From NCBI GenBank assembly GCA_028768525.1, contig CP054837.1, forward strand, positions 5,204,001-5,268,000: 64,000 nucleotides of DNA, written 5' to 3'. Positions 35,429 to 44,670 of this stretch are shown piece after piece (positions within the stretch are counted from its first letter, which is position 1; each line of letters begins with the position of its first letter). The stretch comes from Desulfobacter sp. (GTDB taxonomy: Bacteria > Desulfobacterota > Desulfobacteria > Desulfobacterales > Desulfobacteraceae). The translations under genes were made by a program, and so were the position numbers. Below the pieces are notes generated by a model. It did not search any database, was not told where the DNA came from, and worked only from the letters and a program-made list of their open reading frames with translations.

Positions 35429-36973
35429 TTAAATTTGGTTGGTTGAAGGTGTCGTATCCTCAAAACGTTTGGAACCGGCCATCATCAGGCCGATGTCGCA
35501 TAGCCTTTCGTCATCGGCTTCCAGGATGCCCATGAACTCACCGTCAAAAATCACGGCCACCCGGTCGCAGAGTTCAAAAATTTCTTCAAGGTCTTCTGAA
35601 AACAGTAAAACCGTGCTGCCCTGTTTTCTCAGGGTCAGCAAATGTTCCCTTAAAAATTGTGTTGCCCCCACATCCAGCCCGTAGGTGGGATGGGAGGCTA
35701 CCAGAAGCTGGGGCTGTTCACTGATTTCCCGGCCCAGTATCAATTTCTGGATATTGCCGCCGGACAGATTTCTGATCTGGTTGTTGATGGAGTGGGTGGA
35801 GACCCTGAAATCTGAAATCAGGCTCTTTGCGTGGTTCTTCACCTGGCTGTATTTGAGGAAATACCGCTTGGAGAATTTTTTCAGGTGGTGCTGCTTGAGT
35901 ATGGCATTGTCATAGAGGAAAAGGCCCGGGGCGATGCCGAAGCGGATCCGTTCTTCGGGGACATGGGAGACGCCGTAGTCGTAAATCTTGCGGGGGGACA
36001 TGTTGGTGATATCCTGGCTGCCCACCTTTACCGCGCCGCTGTCGATTTTCCGGATGCCGGTGATGGCCTCGGCCAGTTCCCGCTGGCCATTGCCTGCAAC
36101 GCCGGCTATACCGAAAATCTCATTTTTATAGAGGTCAAAGGAAACGCCCTTGACGGCCGGCAGTCCTTTGTCTCCGGTGACATGGATGTTGTTGACGCCG
36201 AGGACCTTGTCCCCCCTGGCCATTTTTTCCTTGCCGATGTTGAATACCACGTCCCGGCCCACCATCATCCGGGCCAGGCCTTTTTTGTCCGTGTCACTGG
36301 TCTCTGCCCCGCCCACGATCTGCCCCTTTTGAAGGACCGTGACCCGGTCGCAGATGTCCATGATCTCATCCAGCTTGTGGGAGATAAAGATCATGGAATG
36401 GCCCTCGGCCTTCATCCGGCGCAGGATTTCGATGAGTTCCTTGATTTCCTGGGGGGTGAGCACGGAAGTGGGCTCGTCCAGAATCAGCAGGTCCGCCCCG
36501 TTCAATAAGGCTTTTATGATCTCCACCCGCTGCTGTTCCCCGGCGGAAAGCTGCCAGACCTTCTGGTCCAGGTCTATGCTGAAATCAAACTGCCTGGAGA
36601 ATTCCGCCACCCGTTCCCGGATCTTAATTTTGGGAAAGAAAAATGGCGTATCTTTGTAGCCCAGTGCGATGTTCTCAATCACCGAATGGTTCTGGACCAG
36701 CATGAAGTGCTGGTGGACCATGCCGATGCCGTGGTTGATGGATTCCAGGGGAGTTGTGATTTTAATGGGGTTTCCGTTGATCCGGATTTCACCTGCGTCG
36801 GGCTGGTAGAGGCCGTAGAGGATATTCATCAGGGTGGTCTTGCCGGCGCCGTTTTCGCCCAGCAGGCCCAGGATTTCTCCAGAATCCACCTTGAGGTTGA
36901 TATCCTTGTTGGCATGGACTCCCTGAAATGATTTGCAGATATTGACCATTTCAAGGCGTTGAATTTTTTTCAT
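35429..36973 (-). CDS. Nucleoside ABC importer ATPase, two fused ATP-binding domains (NupO/YufO-like)
   Basis: A 514-aa protein with two ABC domains in tandem, as in the sugar/nucleoside CUT2-type ATPases. The first has Walker A GENGAGKTTLM, signature LSAGEQQR and Walker B LLILDEPTSVL. The second has the degenerate P-loop GVAGNGQREL and signature LSGGNIQKL. This N-terminal-active, C-terminal-degenerate pattern is normal in the family. It follows the substrate-binding gene, from which it is separated by a terminator-like hairpin (37003-37032). Confidence 0.92.
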   Translation of the reverse strand: MKKIQRLEMVNICKSFQGVHANKDINLKVDSGEILGLLGENGAGKTTLMNILYGLYQPDAGEIRINGNPIKITTPLESINHGIGMVHQHFMLVQNHSVIENIALGYKDTPFFFPKIKIRERVAEFSRQFDFSIDLDQKVWQLSAGEQQRVEIIKALLNGADLLILDEPTSVLTPQEIKELIEILRRMKAEGHSMIFISHKLDEIMDICDRVTVLQKGQIVGGAETSDTDKKGLARMMVGRDVVFNIGKEKMARGDKVLGVNNIHVTGDKGLPAVKGVSFDLYKNEIFGIAGVAGNGQRELAEAITGIRKIDSGAVKVGSQDITNMSPRKIYDYGVSHVPEERIRFGIAPGLFLYDNAILKQHHLKKFSKRYFLKYSQVKNHAKSLISDFRVSTHSINNQIRNLSGGNIQKLILGREISEQPQLLVASHPTYGLDVGATQFLREHLLTLRKQGSTVLLFSEDLEEIFELCDRVAVIFDGEFMGILEADDERLCDIGLMMAGSKRFEDTTPSTNQI

Positions 36974-37002
36974 ATCTTTTCTTGTAAACTCTAATTTTGA
37001 AA

Positions 37003-37032
37003 AAAGGCCGGGAAAGGGTTTCCCGGCCTTTA
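37003..37032 (-). terminator. Terminator between bmpA-like gene and the ABC ATPase
   Basis: AAGGCCGGGAAA pairs with TTTCCCGGCCTT. On the minus strand it is followed by a T-run. It lies just downstream of the substrate-binding gene and could give more binding protein than transporter by partial termination. Confidence 0.75.
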
Positions 37033-37059
37033 TGGGCTAAAACTTAAATGGTGCTGCTG

Positions 37060-38229
37060 TTATTGGGGGATGCTGCCGTTTACGCCTTCAACATAGTACA
37101 TGATGGACAGCAGGTCTTCTGTTGTGGCACGTTCTCCGGCCTTGATTTTGATCTGGCCCTTGTTGTCCTTGATGGGGCCGACATAGGGGTCAAATACCTC
37201 CACACCCTGCTGCATCTGGGCGTAGCGTTTCATGACCAGGTCGTAGGCGGAGATTTTGCCGAATTCGGCAGTATCCACCATGGCTGCCTTGAGGGCGGGA
37301 ACGTATTTTTCATTGATGGGCATATCCACTGCGCCGCCAAGCAGCGCCGCCTTTTCCTTGGCCAGCCACCAGATGGGCGCCTTGGGGTTCCAGGTGCCGT
37401 TGTGGATGTCTTCCAGGATTTTTGCATACATGCCGCCCCAGTCCATGAGCTGGCCGGAGACAACAGAGTCCTTGCCGTAGGACTGCATGGCGGAGTAGTG
37501 TGAGAAGGTCATGATCTGTTTGCCCTTTTCGCAGTGGGCCTGGCCCACTTCGATGACGGCCGGGGTGTCCTCGGTGAATGCCAGGGCATCGCAGCCTTCG
37601 GCAATCAAGGATTCTGCGGCTTCTTTGGCCTTATCCGGTCCAACCCAGGCATAGATCCATTTTACGTTCACCTCCACATTGGGGTTAACGGCCCGGGCGC
37701 CCATGGCGTATGCATTGATGTGGCGGACGACTTCGGAAATGGGAAAGGCGCCGACATAGCCGATTTTGTTGGATTTGGTCAACGCCCCTGCCATGATGCC
37801 GTTCAGGTAGTACATCTGGTAAAGGTCTCCGAAGTAGGTGCCCACATTGTCACTGCGTTTGAAACCGGAACAGTGCATGAACTTTTTATCCGGATACTTG
37901 GTACCGGCTTTTACCGTGTCATCCATATAACCGAAGGAAGTGGTGAAAACCACGTCGCATTTCTGCTGCTGGATCAGCCGGTCGATGATTCTCATGGAGT
38001 CGGATTCCGCGACGGATTCGACAGAAACGGTTTCCAGCCAGGGGAATTGTTTTTCGGCAAATTTTTTGCCCTGATCATGGGCGTAAGTCCATCCGTAGTC
38101 CCCAGCGGGGCCAACATAGATGAAGCCGGCTTTCAGTTTCTTATCAGCGGCAGCGGCCGGGCCGGCTGCCAGAAAAAACGTGAAAAGAAAGGTAAAACAT
38201 ACAGCAAGGGACCAAAATTTTGTTTTCAT
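37060..38229 (-). CDS. BMP-family nucleoside-binding lipoprotein/periplasmic protein
   Basis: A 389-aa solute-binding protein of the BmpA/PnrA (Med) family that captures purine nucleosides. A signal peptide ends near AAGPAAAA. Family features GFIYVGPAGDYGWTYAHDQGK, IGYVGAFPISEVVRHINAY, and DALAFTEDTPAVIEVGQ are present. There is no lipobox cysteine, so it is probably periplasmic. ATG 38229 is chosen because GGAG lies 6 bases upstream; a TTG at 38241 sits in the ribosome site. It is the first gene of the importer. Confidence 0.9.
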   Translation of the reverse strand: MKTKFWSLAVCFTFLFTFFLAAGPAAAADKKLKAGFIYVGPAGDYGWTYAHDQGKKFAEKQFPWLETVSVESVAESDSMRIIDRLIQQQKCDVVFTTSFGYMDDTVKAGTKYPDKKFMHCSGFKRSDNVGTYFGDLYQMYYLNGIMAGALTKSNKIGYVGAFPISEVVRHINAYAMGARAVNPNVEVNVKWIYAWVGPDKAKEAAESLIAEGCDALAFTEDTPAVIEVGQAHCEKGKQIMTFSHYSAMQSYGKDSVVSGQLMDWGGMYAKILEDIHNGTWNPKAPIWWLAKEKAALLGGAVDMPINEKYVPALKAAMVDTAEFGKISAYDLVMKRYAQMQQGVEVFDPYVGPIKDNKGQIKIKAGERATTEDLLSIMYYVEGVNGSIPQ

Positions 38230-38474
38230 ATTCTTCTCCAATGATTATGTAAAAAAAATGTGGATGGATCATACGATAATAAAGGCTTTCCAGTCAACCA
38301 TTATGATGGGGAACCGCCTAAAGTTTTTAGGGATTGCAGCCATAGCCCCACCCCTGTTTTTACGGTGCTTTTGGGAAGCGCCCTTTTTTTTGGGGTCGAC
38401 AGAGCGGATAAAATATGATTGAATGCTTTTCTTTAAGTAAATTCCGCCAGAATCATTATGAAAATGAGGGTATT

Positions 38475-38924
38475 ATGGAAACTCTTGACAATGTATTAAA
38501 TAAGTCAGTCGTCTTCAGCGGACTGGCCGCCGCGGATGCAGACAGGATAAAATCCCTGTTCCAGAAGTGGGAACTGCATACCGGTGATACCCTGACCTGT
38601 GCCGGAGACCAGGCCCAGTTCTTTTTCCTTCTTGAAAAGGGAACACTGCTGCTGGCACTTGAAGAAGACAAAGGGGTGGTACTGGATGCCCCCGGGGATT
38701 TTGCCGCCATGGAAATTTTGAGCCGGGAAGGACGATATGTTGCCACCATTACAGCGCTGGAGCGGGGGACGGCCTGGATTATCCCGAGACAGGATTTCCT
38801 TGATTTCATCCAGGAAGACACCCCAGGTGCGGCGGCTGTTATGGAGGGGTGGCAGTCATTCCTTGACGACCGCGCCCCCTTTGCCAAACAGATTACAGAT
38901 ATAGACATCCCGGCGATGTATTAG
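38475..38924 (+). CDS. Cyclic-nucleotide-binding-like domain protein
   Basis: A 149-aa protein with a cNMP-binding/CRP-type beta-roll pattern: FSGLAAADADRIKSLFQKW, then GDTLTCAGDQAQFFFLLEKGTLLL and an arm ending in AWIIPRQDFLDFI. The phosphate-binding PBC motif (E-RxA) is not clear, so it may not bind cAMP. No DNA-binding domain follows, unlike CRP. ATG 38475 has GAGGG 5 bases upstream. It is 15 bases ahead of oadG, with AAGGAGG in between, so it likely forms an operon with oadG and oadB and could sense a ligand controlling them. Confidence 0.7.
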   Translation: METLDNVLNKSVVFSGLAAADADRIKSLFQKWELHTGDTLTCAGDQAQFFFLLEKGTLLLALEEDKGVVLDAPGDFAAMEILSREGRYVATITALERGTAWIIPRQDFLDFIQEDTPGAAAVMEGWQSFLDDRAPFAKQITDIDIPAMY

Positions 38925-38939
38925 AGAAGGAGGTGGCTT

Positions 38940-39365
38940 TTGTACGGTTTAGAAGCAATTAACGCCAATAACGGCTGGGCGATTTCCGTTGTGGGAATCT
39001 CCATTGTATTTTCCGGCCTGGTCATGCTGTCCCTGGTCATATCCCAGCTGCACAAGGGAATCGACCTCATTGAAAATCCCCAGAAAATAAAAGACTGGTT
39101 TGCATCCAAGGGGAAGAAAACAGATCGTGCGGTGCTGGTCATCTCCGACGAGCAGAAAGAAATTGCCAAACAATACGCCCTGCTGGTCAGGACCATGGAA
39201 GACCATTTCTCTCTGCCCAGGCTCCTGCGCCTGGCCGTGGTCTCCGGTCTGAAAGACTCCCATGACAACCTGAATATGCTTTTGAAATCCGGTATTATCA
39301 CACCGGACGGCCAAGGGATGTTCACCTGGGATCAGGACCTTTTCACAAAAACCATTTCATACTAG
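38940..39365 (+). CDS. oadG: OadG-type membrane subunit
   Basis: A 141-aa small membrane protein of the OadG (gamma subunit) type: one N-terminal transmembrane segment (ISVVGISIVFSGLVMLSLVISQL), then a cytoplasmic tail. Known OadG anchors the decarboxylase and helps bind the alpha subunit. TTG 38940 is the start: AAGGAGG lies 6 bases upstream and no ATG or GTG fits. The tail here differs from the usual Pro-rich OadG tail, and the C-terminal half reads like a small folded helical unit. Confidence 0.7.
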   Translation: MYGLEAINANNGWAISVVGISIVFSGLVMLSLVISQLHKGIDLIENPQKIKDWFASKGKKTDRAVLVISDEQKEIAKQYALLVRTMEDHFSLPRLLRLAVVSGLKDSHDNLNMLLKSGIITPDGQGMFTWDQDLFTKTISY

Positions 39366-39400
39366 AACGGCACGGATACGGACCAAAGGATAATAGTCGA

Positions 39401-40528
39401 ATGGATGCTTTATTTTTAGAGTTTTTTCAAAACACCGGTTTTTTTCTCTGCGACTACCGCAACATTATCATGATCATCATCGGCATGATCTTTATTTACC
39501 TGGGCATTGCCAAGGATTACGAGCCGCTGCTCCTGGTTCCCATCGGATTCGGCATGCTCATCGGCAACATCCCTATTTTCAAAGGCCTGGGCCTGGGGAT
39601 CTACGAGAGCAATTCCGTACTCCACTACCTCTATTTCGGGGTGACCCAGGGCATCTACCCGCCCCTGGTTTTCCTGGGGATCGGGGCCATGACAGACTTT
39701 TCGACCCTGCTGGCGCGACCGGTACTCATGTTGCTGGGCGCGGCGGCTCAGGCTGGTATTTTCATCACCTTTCTGGGGGCATTGGCCCTGGGGTTCGCCC
39801 CCAATGAGTCCGCTGCCATCGGAATCATCGGTGGTGCAGACGGGCCAACGGCCATCTTTCTCACCGCCAAACTGGCCCCCAAACTCATCGGGCCCATTGC
39901 CGTGGCGGCCTACTCCTATATGGCATTGGTGCCTGTGATCCAGCCCCCCATTATGAAGCTGCTTACCAGCCGCAAAGAACGGCTGATACGAATGGAAGAG
40001 CCCCGCCAGGTTTCCAAGCGGGAAAAGATGATCTTCCCCATCTTGGCCTTTCTGCTCTGCTGCTTCCTGGCGCCTGCGGCCCTGCCCCTGCTGGGCATGC
40101 TCTGCTTCGGCAACGTGCTCAAAGAAGCCGTGGTTACCGAACGTCTGGCCGTTACCGCAAGGACAGCGTTGATTGACATCGCCACCATCCTGCTGGGGGT
40201 CACCGTGGGTGCTTCCACCCAGGGGGATGTCTTTTTGACCAAGAGTTCCGTCGGCATCTTTATCCTGGGCGCCGTCTCATTCTGCATTGCCACGGCCTGC
40301 GGGGTGCTCTTTGCCAAGTTCATGAACCTGTTCCTCAAATCCAAGATCAATCCCCTGGTGGGGGCTGCCGGCGTGTCTGCCGTGCCCGACTCCGCCCGGG
40401 TGGTCCAGATTGTGGGCCAGCGGGAAGACCCCACCAACTTTCTGCTCATGCATGCCATGGCCCCCAACGTTTCCGGGGTTATCGGCTCGGCCATTGCTGC
40501 CGGCGTGCTCTGGAGCCTGATGGTATAG
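39401..40528 (+). CDS. oadB: Sodium-pumping decarboxylase beta subunit (OadB/MmdB-like)
   Basis: A 375-aa polytopic membrane protein matching the beta subunit of oxaloacetate, methylmalonyl-CoA or glutaconyl-CoA decarboxylase. Motifs: GIGAMTDFSTLLARP, IGIIGGADGPTAIFLT and DIATILLGVTVGAS. These subunits couple decarboxylation of carboxybiotin to Na+ export. No carboxyltransferase or biotin-carrier gene is next to it, so the partner must be elsewhere or absent. A strong terminator follows at 40551. Confidence 0.88.
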   Translation: MDALFLEFFQNTGFFLCDYRNIIMIIIGMIFIYLGIAKDYEPLLLVPIGFGMLIGNIPIFKGLGLGIYESNSVLHYLYFGVTQGIYPPLVFLGIGAMTDFSTLLARPVLMLLGAAAQAGIFITFLGALALGFAPNESAAIGIIGGADGPTAIFLTAKLAPKLIGPIAVAAYSYMALVPVIQPPIMKLLTSRKERLIRMEEPRQVSKREKMIFPILAFLLCCFLAPAALPLLGMLCFGNVLKEAVVTERLAVTARTALIDIATILLGVTVGASTQGDVFLTKSSVGIFILGAVSFCIATACGVLFAKFMNLFLKSKINPLVGAAGVSAVPDSARVVQIVGQREDPTNFLLMHAMAPNVSGVIGSAIAAGVLWSLMV

Positions 40529-40550
40529 GCCTATAAGCAAAGTCAAATAT

Positions 40551-40596
40551 AAAAAGCCGGCCGCCTCCTTAAAAGGGAGGCGGCCGGCTTTTGTAT
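40551..40596 (+). terminator. Terminator after oadB
   Basis: AAAAGCCGGCCGCCTCC and GGAGGCGGCCGGCTTTT form a long GC-rich stem with a TTAAAA loop. It stops the oadGB unit and may act on both strands (convergent phosphoesterase gene at 40613). Confidence 0.85.
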
Positions 40597-40612
40597 TTGG
40601 GGTACCCGGGGC

Positions 40613-41965
40613 TCAGGCGGGTACAGGGGAGACTTTTCCTGTGCCCAGGTGGATGACCAGGTTGTTGTCCGCCGGCGGCAGGTCGGTCCACCAGCCGTGG
40701 ATCAGGTCTTCCTGCATCCAGGCGATAAATTTGAGCCAGAGCCCGAATCCCTCCTTGTCCAGGGGGACCGGGGGCGGGAGTTCATCCCCTTTGAGATGGG
40801 CCATATAGGCCTTGGCAATCTGGTGGTTGATAAGGCCGGCCTGCTCTTTGCCCACCTTGTATTTGGCCAGGGCCGTATCTGCCAGCTTCAGGGTGCCGTC
40901 AAACACATAGCGGTCGGCATATGCCGCAAATTTCTCTCCCATGGAGGGGATGGCGGTGACTGCCGCGCTTTGGACCACTGCCCGGTCCCCGCCTGTAAAG
41001 GTGACTTTCCGGTAGGGGCAGGGGGCTGTGACCAGGGAACCGGTCTCAATATCAAAAATCATCCGGTTTTTTTGGGTTGGCGTATCGTCGGGGCCGGGCA
41101 CTTTCTTCCGGGTGATGTCCTGGGCATGAAAATGGCCGGTAAAGACCAGAGATACCCCGTAGGCCCCTAAAAGGCCGGCCACGCTTTCGTCGTCTGCGAC
41201 TATATATTCATCATAGAATTTTTTGTTGTCCGGATAATGTTCCATGATTCCGTGGTGGAGCATGGCTATGGTGGCCTTGCCCGACTGTTTGGCGGCAATG
41301 AGCTGCTGCTCGATCCAGGCCATGGTTTCCTTTGAAAAGGCACCGCCGGTAACGGGGTGGTGGCCGGGGCGGTTCTCCTTGTACCTGCAGGAGTCCAGCG
41401 CCAAAAGCCGCAGGCCCTCAACCGGTTCCGCTGTATAGCTCAGGGAGTGGGTGTCCCGGGCAATGGCGTCTCCGTATCCGAATTCGCGGTAAATGGTTTC
41501 AAATTCCCCGGGACCGGCCGTTGGTACGGGGGCGGTGGTCCCTCCGGAAAATCTGACCGCCTCGGGGTTGGAAATATCATGGTTGCCCGGCACCACGAAA
41601 ATCTTTTTTCCTGATTCTTTTAACACCTTCAGGTGGGCTGCCATGGCTTTGTGGCAGACCATTTCCCCGTCCTTGGTCAGGTCGCCGCAGACCAGCAGGA
41701 AATCGGCTTTTTGCTTTGCAATCGCCTTAACGGCAGCGCCGATGATATCATCGCTCAGGACCAGCAGTTTCCTGTCCCGGTTCAGGTAATCCTGAAATGC
41801 AGCACCAGAGGTGCCCAGGCCGGTGTCGTAAAGGTGGGTATCGGACAGGACAAAAAACGAGGTGTCCGGCATGGGGATCTGCCGGGCGGCCAGGGCCACG
41901 GCATCCGGGTCATTCTGGTATAGAAAAGGGCGCCGGGCTGTACAGGCAAGGCTCAAGGGAATCAT
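40613..41965 (-). CDS. Metallophosphoesterase (calcineurin-like)
   Basis: A 450-aa metallophosphoesterase. The dinuclear metal motifs are in order: LSDTHLYD, VCGDLTKDGE, VPGNHDIS, MLHHG and TGHFHAQD. It probably cleaves a phosphomono- or diester or nucleotide, but the substrate is not evident. ATG 41965 has AAGGAG 5 bases upstream. A longer start at 42013 has no ribosome site. No clear signal peptide is present. Confidence 0.85.
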   Translation of the reverse strand: MIPLSLACTARRPFLYQNDPDAVALAARQIPMPDTSFFVLSDTHLYDTGLGTSGAAFQDYLNRDRKLLVLSDDIIGAAVKAIAKQKADFLLVCGDLTKDGEMVCHKAMAAHLKVLKESGKKIFVVPGNHDISNPEAVRFSGGTTAPVPTAGPGEFETIYREFGYGDAIARDTHSLSYTAEPVEGLRLLALDSCRYKENRPGHHPVTGGAFSKETMAWIEQQLIAAKQSGKATIAMLHHGIMEHYPDNKKFYDEYIVADDESVAGLLGAYGVSLVFTGHFHAQDITRKKVPGPDDTPTQKNRMIFDIETGSLVTAPCPYRKVTFTGGDRAVVQSAAVTAIPSMGEKFAAYADRYVFDGTLKLADTALAKYKVGKEQAGLINHQIAKAYMAHLKGDELPPPVPLDKEGFGLWLKFIAWMQEDLIHGWWTDLPPADNNLVIHLGTGKVSPVPA

Positions 41966-42199
41966 TCCTACTCCTTCACGCAATTGGTGGTTCGTAAAAC
42001 CTGGGGCTACCATATCCCAGATTCCGGGGATACGGCAAGGGCAATTTCTCCCCGGAATTCCCGAAATTCGTACAGGGCGTTGACATAAAGAATAATTTTA
42101 TATAGTTTTTTACTTATTTTTACAGAAGAATCATTTATTCTGTGTTTTCAAACCCTTCAACGCTTGATCCGTTCTCATCAAAACAGGAAAGGGGCAGAT

Positions 42200-43057
42200 A
42201 TGAAAAGAATTGTTGTGACAGACAGTACCGCGGACATCCCCAAGGATGTGATCAGGGAGTTGGGCATCAAGGTTATGCCGGTCAATCTCATACTGGACAG
42301 CAGGTCTTACAGAGACGGGGAGGATATCAGCCGGGACGGCTTTTACGAACAATTCGGGACATTCACCACCATGGCATCTGCCCCGGTCAGGTACGAAGAC
42401 TATGCCCTGGATTTACTGGAGATGACCCAGATCTACGATGAAATCCTGGCCATCCACTGCAGTAAATATTTATCTGAGACCTATGGTATTGCCGAACAGA
42501 TTCGCAGCGACTACCTGGGGAAAAGCAAATGCCGTGTGGAGGTCATCGACTCCGGCCAGTGCAGCATGGGGCTGGGCATGGTGGTCATAGAGGCGGCAAA
42601 GGCCATGAAGGCGGGGAAGGATTTTGACCGGGTGGCCCGGGTGGCCGGGCAGGCCTGCCGGGAAATGAAGTCCTATATGGCCATTCCCACCTTGAAATAT
42701 CTCAGGAAAAATAAGAAAATAGGCGGGATGAAAGCCCTTTTCGGATTGGCCATGGGTGTCAAACCGGTGCTTGAGATGAACCAGGGGAAAATGGTGATCA
42801 AATCCAAGCTCATGGGCAAGCAGAAAAACATGATCCTTTCCATGATCGACCGGATACGGGAGGATGTGGCCGGGCGCCCCATTTCCCTGTCCATTATCTA
42901 TTCAGGGGACAAGGGGCTGGTCCGGCGGCTCAGGGATGTATTTGAAGAAACCTTTGACTGCCGGGATGTCTATATTACAAGATTCGGGCCTTCCGTGGCC
43001 ATCAACACCGGGCCTGAGTCCTATGCGGTGTTTTTCATACCCCACGAGGAATCGTAA
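42200..43057 (+). CDS. DegV family fatty-acid-binding protein
   Basis: A 285-aa DegV protein: RIVVTDSTADIPKDVIRELGI at the N-terminus and GSD-like segments, with the C-terminal domain following. DegV/FakB proteins bind fatty acids, and some present them to a FakA kinase; no FakA is nearby. ATG 42200 has AGGGG upstream. It is 25 bases before the TPR gene and probably co-transcribed. Confidence 0.88.
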   Translation: MKRIVVTDSTADIPKDVIRELGIKVMPVNLILDSRSYRDGEDISRDGFYEQFGTFTTMASAPVRYEDYALDLLEMTQIYDEILAIHCSKYLSETYGIAEQIRSDYLGKSKCRVEVIDSGQCSMGLGMVVIEAAKAMKAGKDFDRVARVAGQACREMKSYMAIPTLKYLRKNKKIGGMKALFGLAMGVKPVLEMNQGKMVIKSKLMGKQKNMILSMIDRIREDVAGRPISLSIIYSGDKGLVRRLRDVFEETFDCRDVYITRFGPSVAINTGPESYAVFFIPHEES

Positions 43058-43082
43058 CAGAAATTCAAACCAGGGGGGAGCA

Positions 43083-44642
43083 ATGAAACGATCCTTTATT
43101 ATCGTACTGGCGGGAATGATGCTTTTTTTTACCGCGGCAGATGCGGGCAGCGGGACCTTGGGAAAACTGCTGAATCTTATTTCCGGCGCCGGAGAGTATC
43201 AGGTTGCCCGGGGACCGTCGGATCTGCCCGGGTTCCAGGTGCCGGTGAAACGCTTGGATATCGACGGTATTTGCACCATCAGGGCGCTGCTGGAATCCCG
43301 GCAGTTTGAGGCCCTCAACAGGATTTTGGACGGGTATCAAAAGGATTTTGAAGCGGACCGGTCCAATGAGTATCTGCTTTTTGACGCCTACAGGGCCTTT
43401 GACCTTACCCTCCCGTCCTATGCCCCCCTGCTGAAGGCCTGGCGCACGGCCTCCCCGTCGGCCTATTACCCCTTTATGGCATCGGCCCGGTATACTCATG
43501 CATTGGCATGGGAGAAGCGGGGAAACAAATACATCAGCGCCACCCCCAAAGAAAATATTGAAGGGATGCGCATTTATTTTGCCAAAGCTCTGGGGCACCT
43601 CAACTCGGTCCTGAACCTGAAAACCGATCTGCTGCCGGCCCATGAGCTTCTGGTGGGTATTTACGATGCCGGCGGTAACAGTGATGAGGAAGAACTGGCC
43701 GTGAAGACGGCCCTTTCCCTGTTTCCCGACTCCTTTTTGATCAATACCCGGGCCTGCCTGTCAAAACTGCCCCGGTGGGGCGGCAGCTACAAGCAGATGG
43801 AGTCCATGGCGAAAAATGCAGAGGCCTACTGGGATATGACCCCTGAACTTTGTCTGCTATACGGGTTCATTTATTATGACCAGGGGCGGTATGCAACGGC
43901 CAAAGACAAGCCGGAAAAGGCGGTACGGCTGTTCAACAAAGCGCTTGCATACGGGGAACATTGGGTGTTCTATTACGAATTGGCCAAGGTCCATCTCTAC
44001 CATATTAAAGATTTTGATACCGCCCTGGACCATATTGACAGGAGCATTGAACTGCGGCCGGCCATGGAGGACAACCGCCTGATGCGGTCCAGGATTCTCT
44101 TTGCCCTGGACCGTTACGATGACGCCATTGTGAGCCTGAAGGCCGCACAAACGATCCGCCCGGGCAATCCAGACAGCATTAAATGGGCCCAATGGGCATG
44201 CCGGAGCCTTGTAAACCAGGGCCACAATGCCTTTAAGACGGATCTTGACACCGCCGTTGATTTTTATCACTGGTCCCTTGAATTCAAAAAAGACAACCAT
44301 GAATCCTACTATTGGAGAGGGGTGGCCCAGAGCCGGATGAACCGGTTTGAATCTGCCCTTTCGGATATTGAAAAATCCATTGAGATCAATCCCCGGCATT
44401 TTGAGTCCTATCGGATGATTGATTATTTATATGCCCGCAACCGGCAATGGGAAACCATTATCGGATACTGGAACCGGTTTTTAGCACTTGAACCGGATCA
44501 TGCTTTGGCTTATTTTGAGAGATCGGGCACCCATTACCACAATAAAAATATGGATCAGGCCCTGGCGGACCTGGACCGGGCCTGCGAACTGGGCCATGAA
44601 AAGGCATGCCAAAAATATAAACAGGTCAGCTCACAGTATTAA
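43083..44642 (+). CDS. Exported TPR-repeat protein
   Basis: A 519-aa protein with a signal peptide (SFIIVLAGMMLFFTAADAG). The body has TPR repeats (YFAKALGHLNSVLNL, YYELAKVHLYHIKDFDTALDHIDRSIEL, YYWRGVAQSRMNRFESALSDIEKSIEI). There are no catalytic motifs. The N-terminal segment (residues 60-150) resembles the DUF4034 region, but I cannot confirm this. GGGGGGAG precedes ATG 43083. TPR proteins act as protein-interaction scaffolds. Confidence 0.8.
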   Translation: MKRSFIIVLAGMMLFFTAADAGSGTLGKLLNLISGAGEYQVARGPSDLPGFQVPVKRLDIDGICTIRALLESRQFEALNRILDGYQKDFEADRSNEYLLFDAYRAFDLTLPSYAPLLKAWRTASPSAYYPFMASARYTHALAWEKRGNKYISATPKENIEGMRIYFAKALGHLNSVLNLKTDLLPAHELLVGIYDAGGNSDEEELAVKTALSLFPDSFLINTRACLSKLPRWGGSYKQMESMAKNAEAYWDMTPELCLLYGFIYYDQGRYATAKDKPEKAVRLFNKALAYGEHWVFYYELAKVHLYHIKDFDTALDHIDRSIELRPAMEDNRLMRSRILFALDRYDDAIVSLKAAQTIRPGNPDSIKWAQWACRSLVNQGHNAFKTDLDTAVDFYHWSLEFKKDNHESYYWRGVAQSRMNRFESALSDIEKSIEINPRHFESYRMIDYLYARNRQWETIIGYWNRFLALEPDHALAYFERSGTHYHNKNMDQALADLDRACELGHEKACQKYKQVSSQY

Positions 44643-44670
44643 GGGACCAGGGGCGTGTCGGGAGGCGAAG

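Noticed and set aside
38230..38474. Purine riboswitch upstream of the nucleoside importer
   Set aside because: I looked for the conserved purine-riboswitch core in the 245-bp divergent region and did not see it.
41930..41965. Lipoprotein signal on the phosphoesterase (LSLAC)
   Set aside because: The Cys comes at residue 8 without a preceding hydrophobic helix or positive N-region, so lipidation is unlikely.
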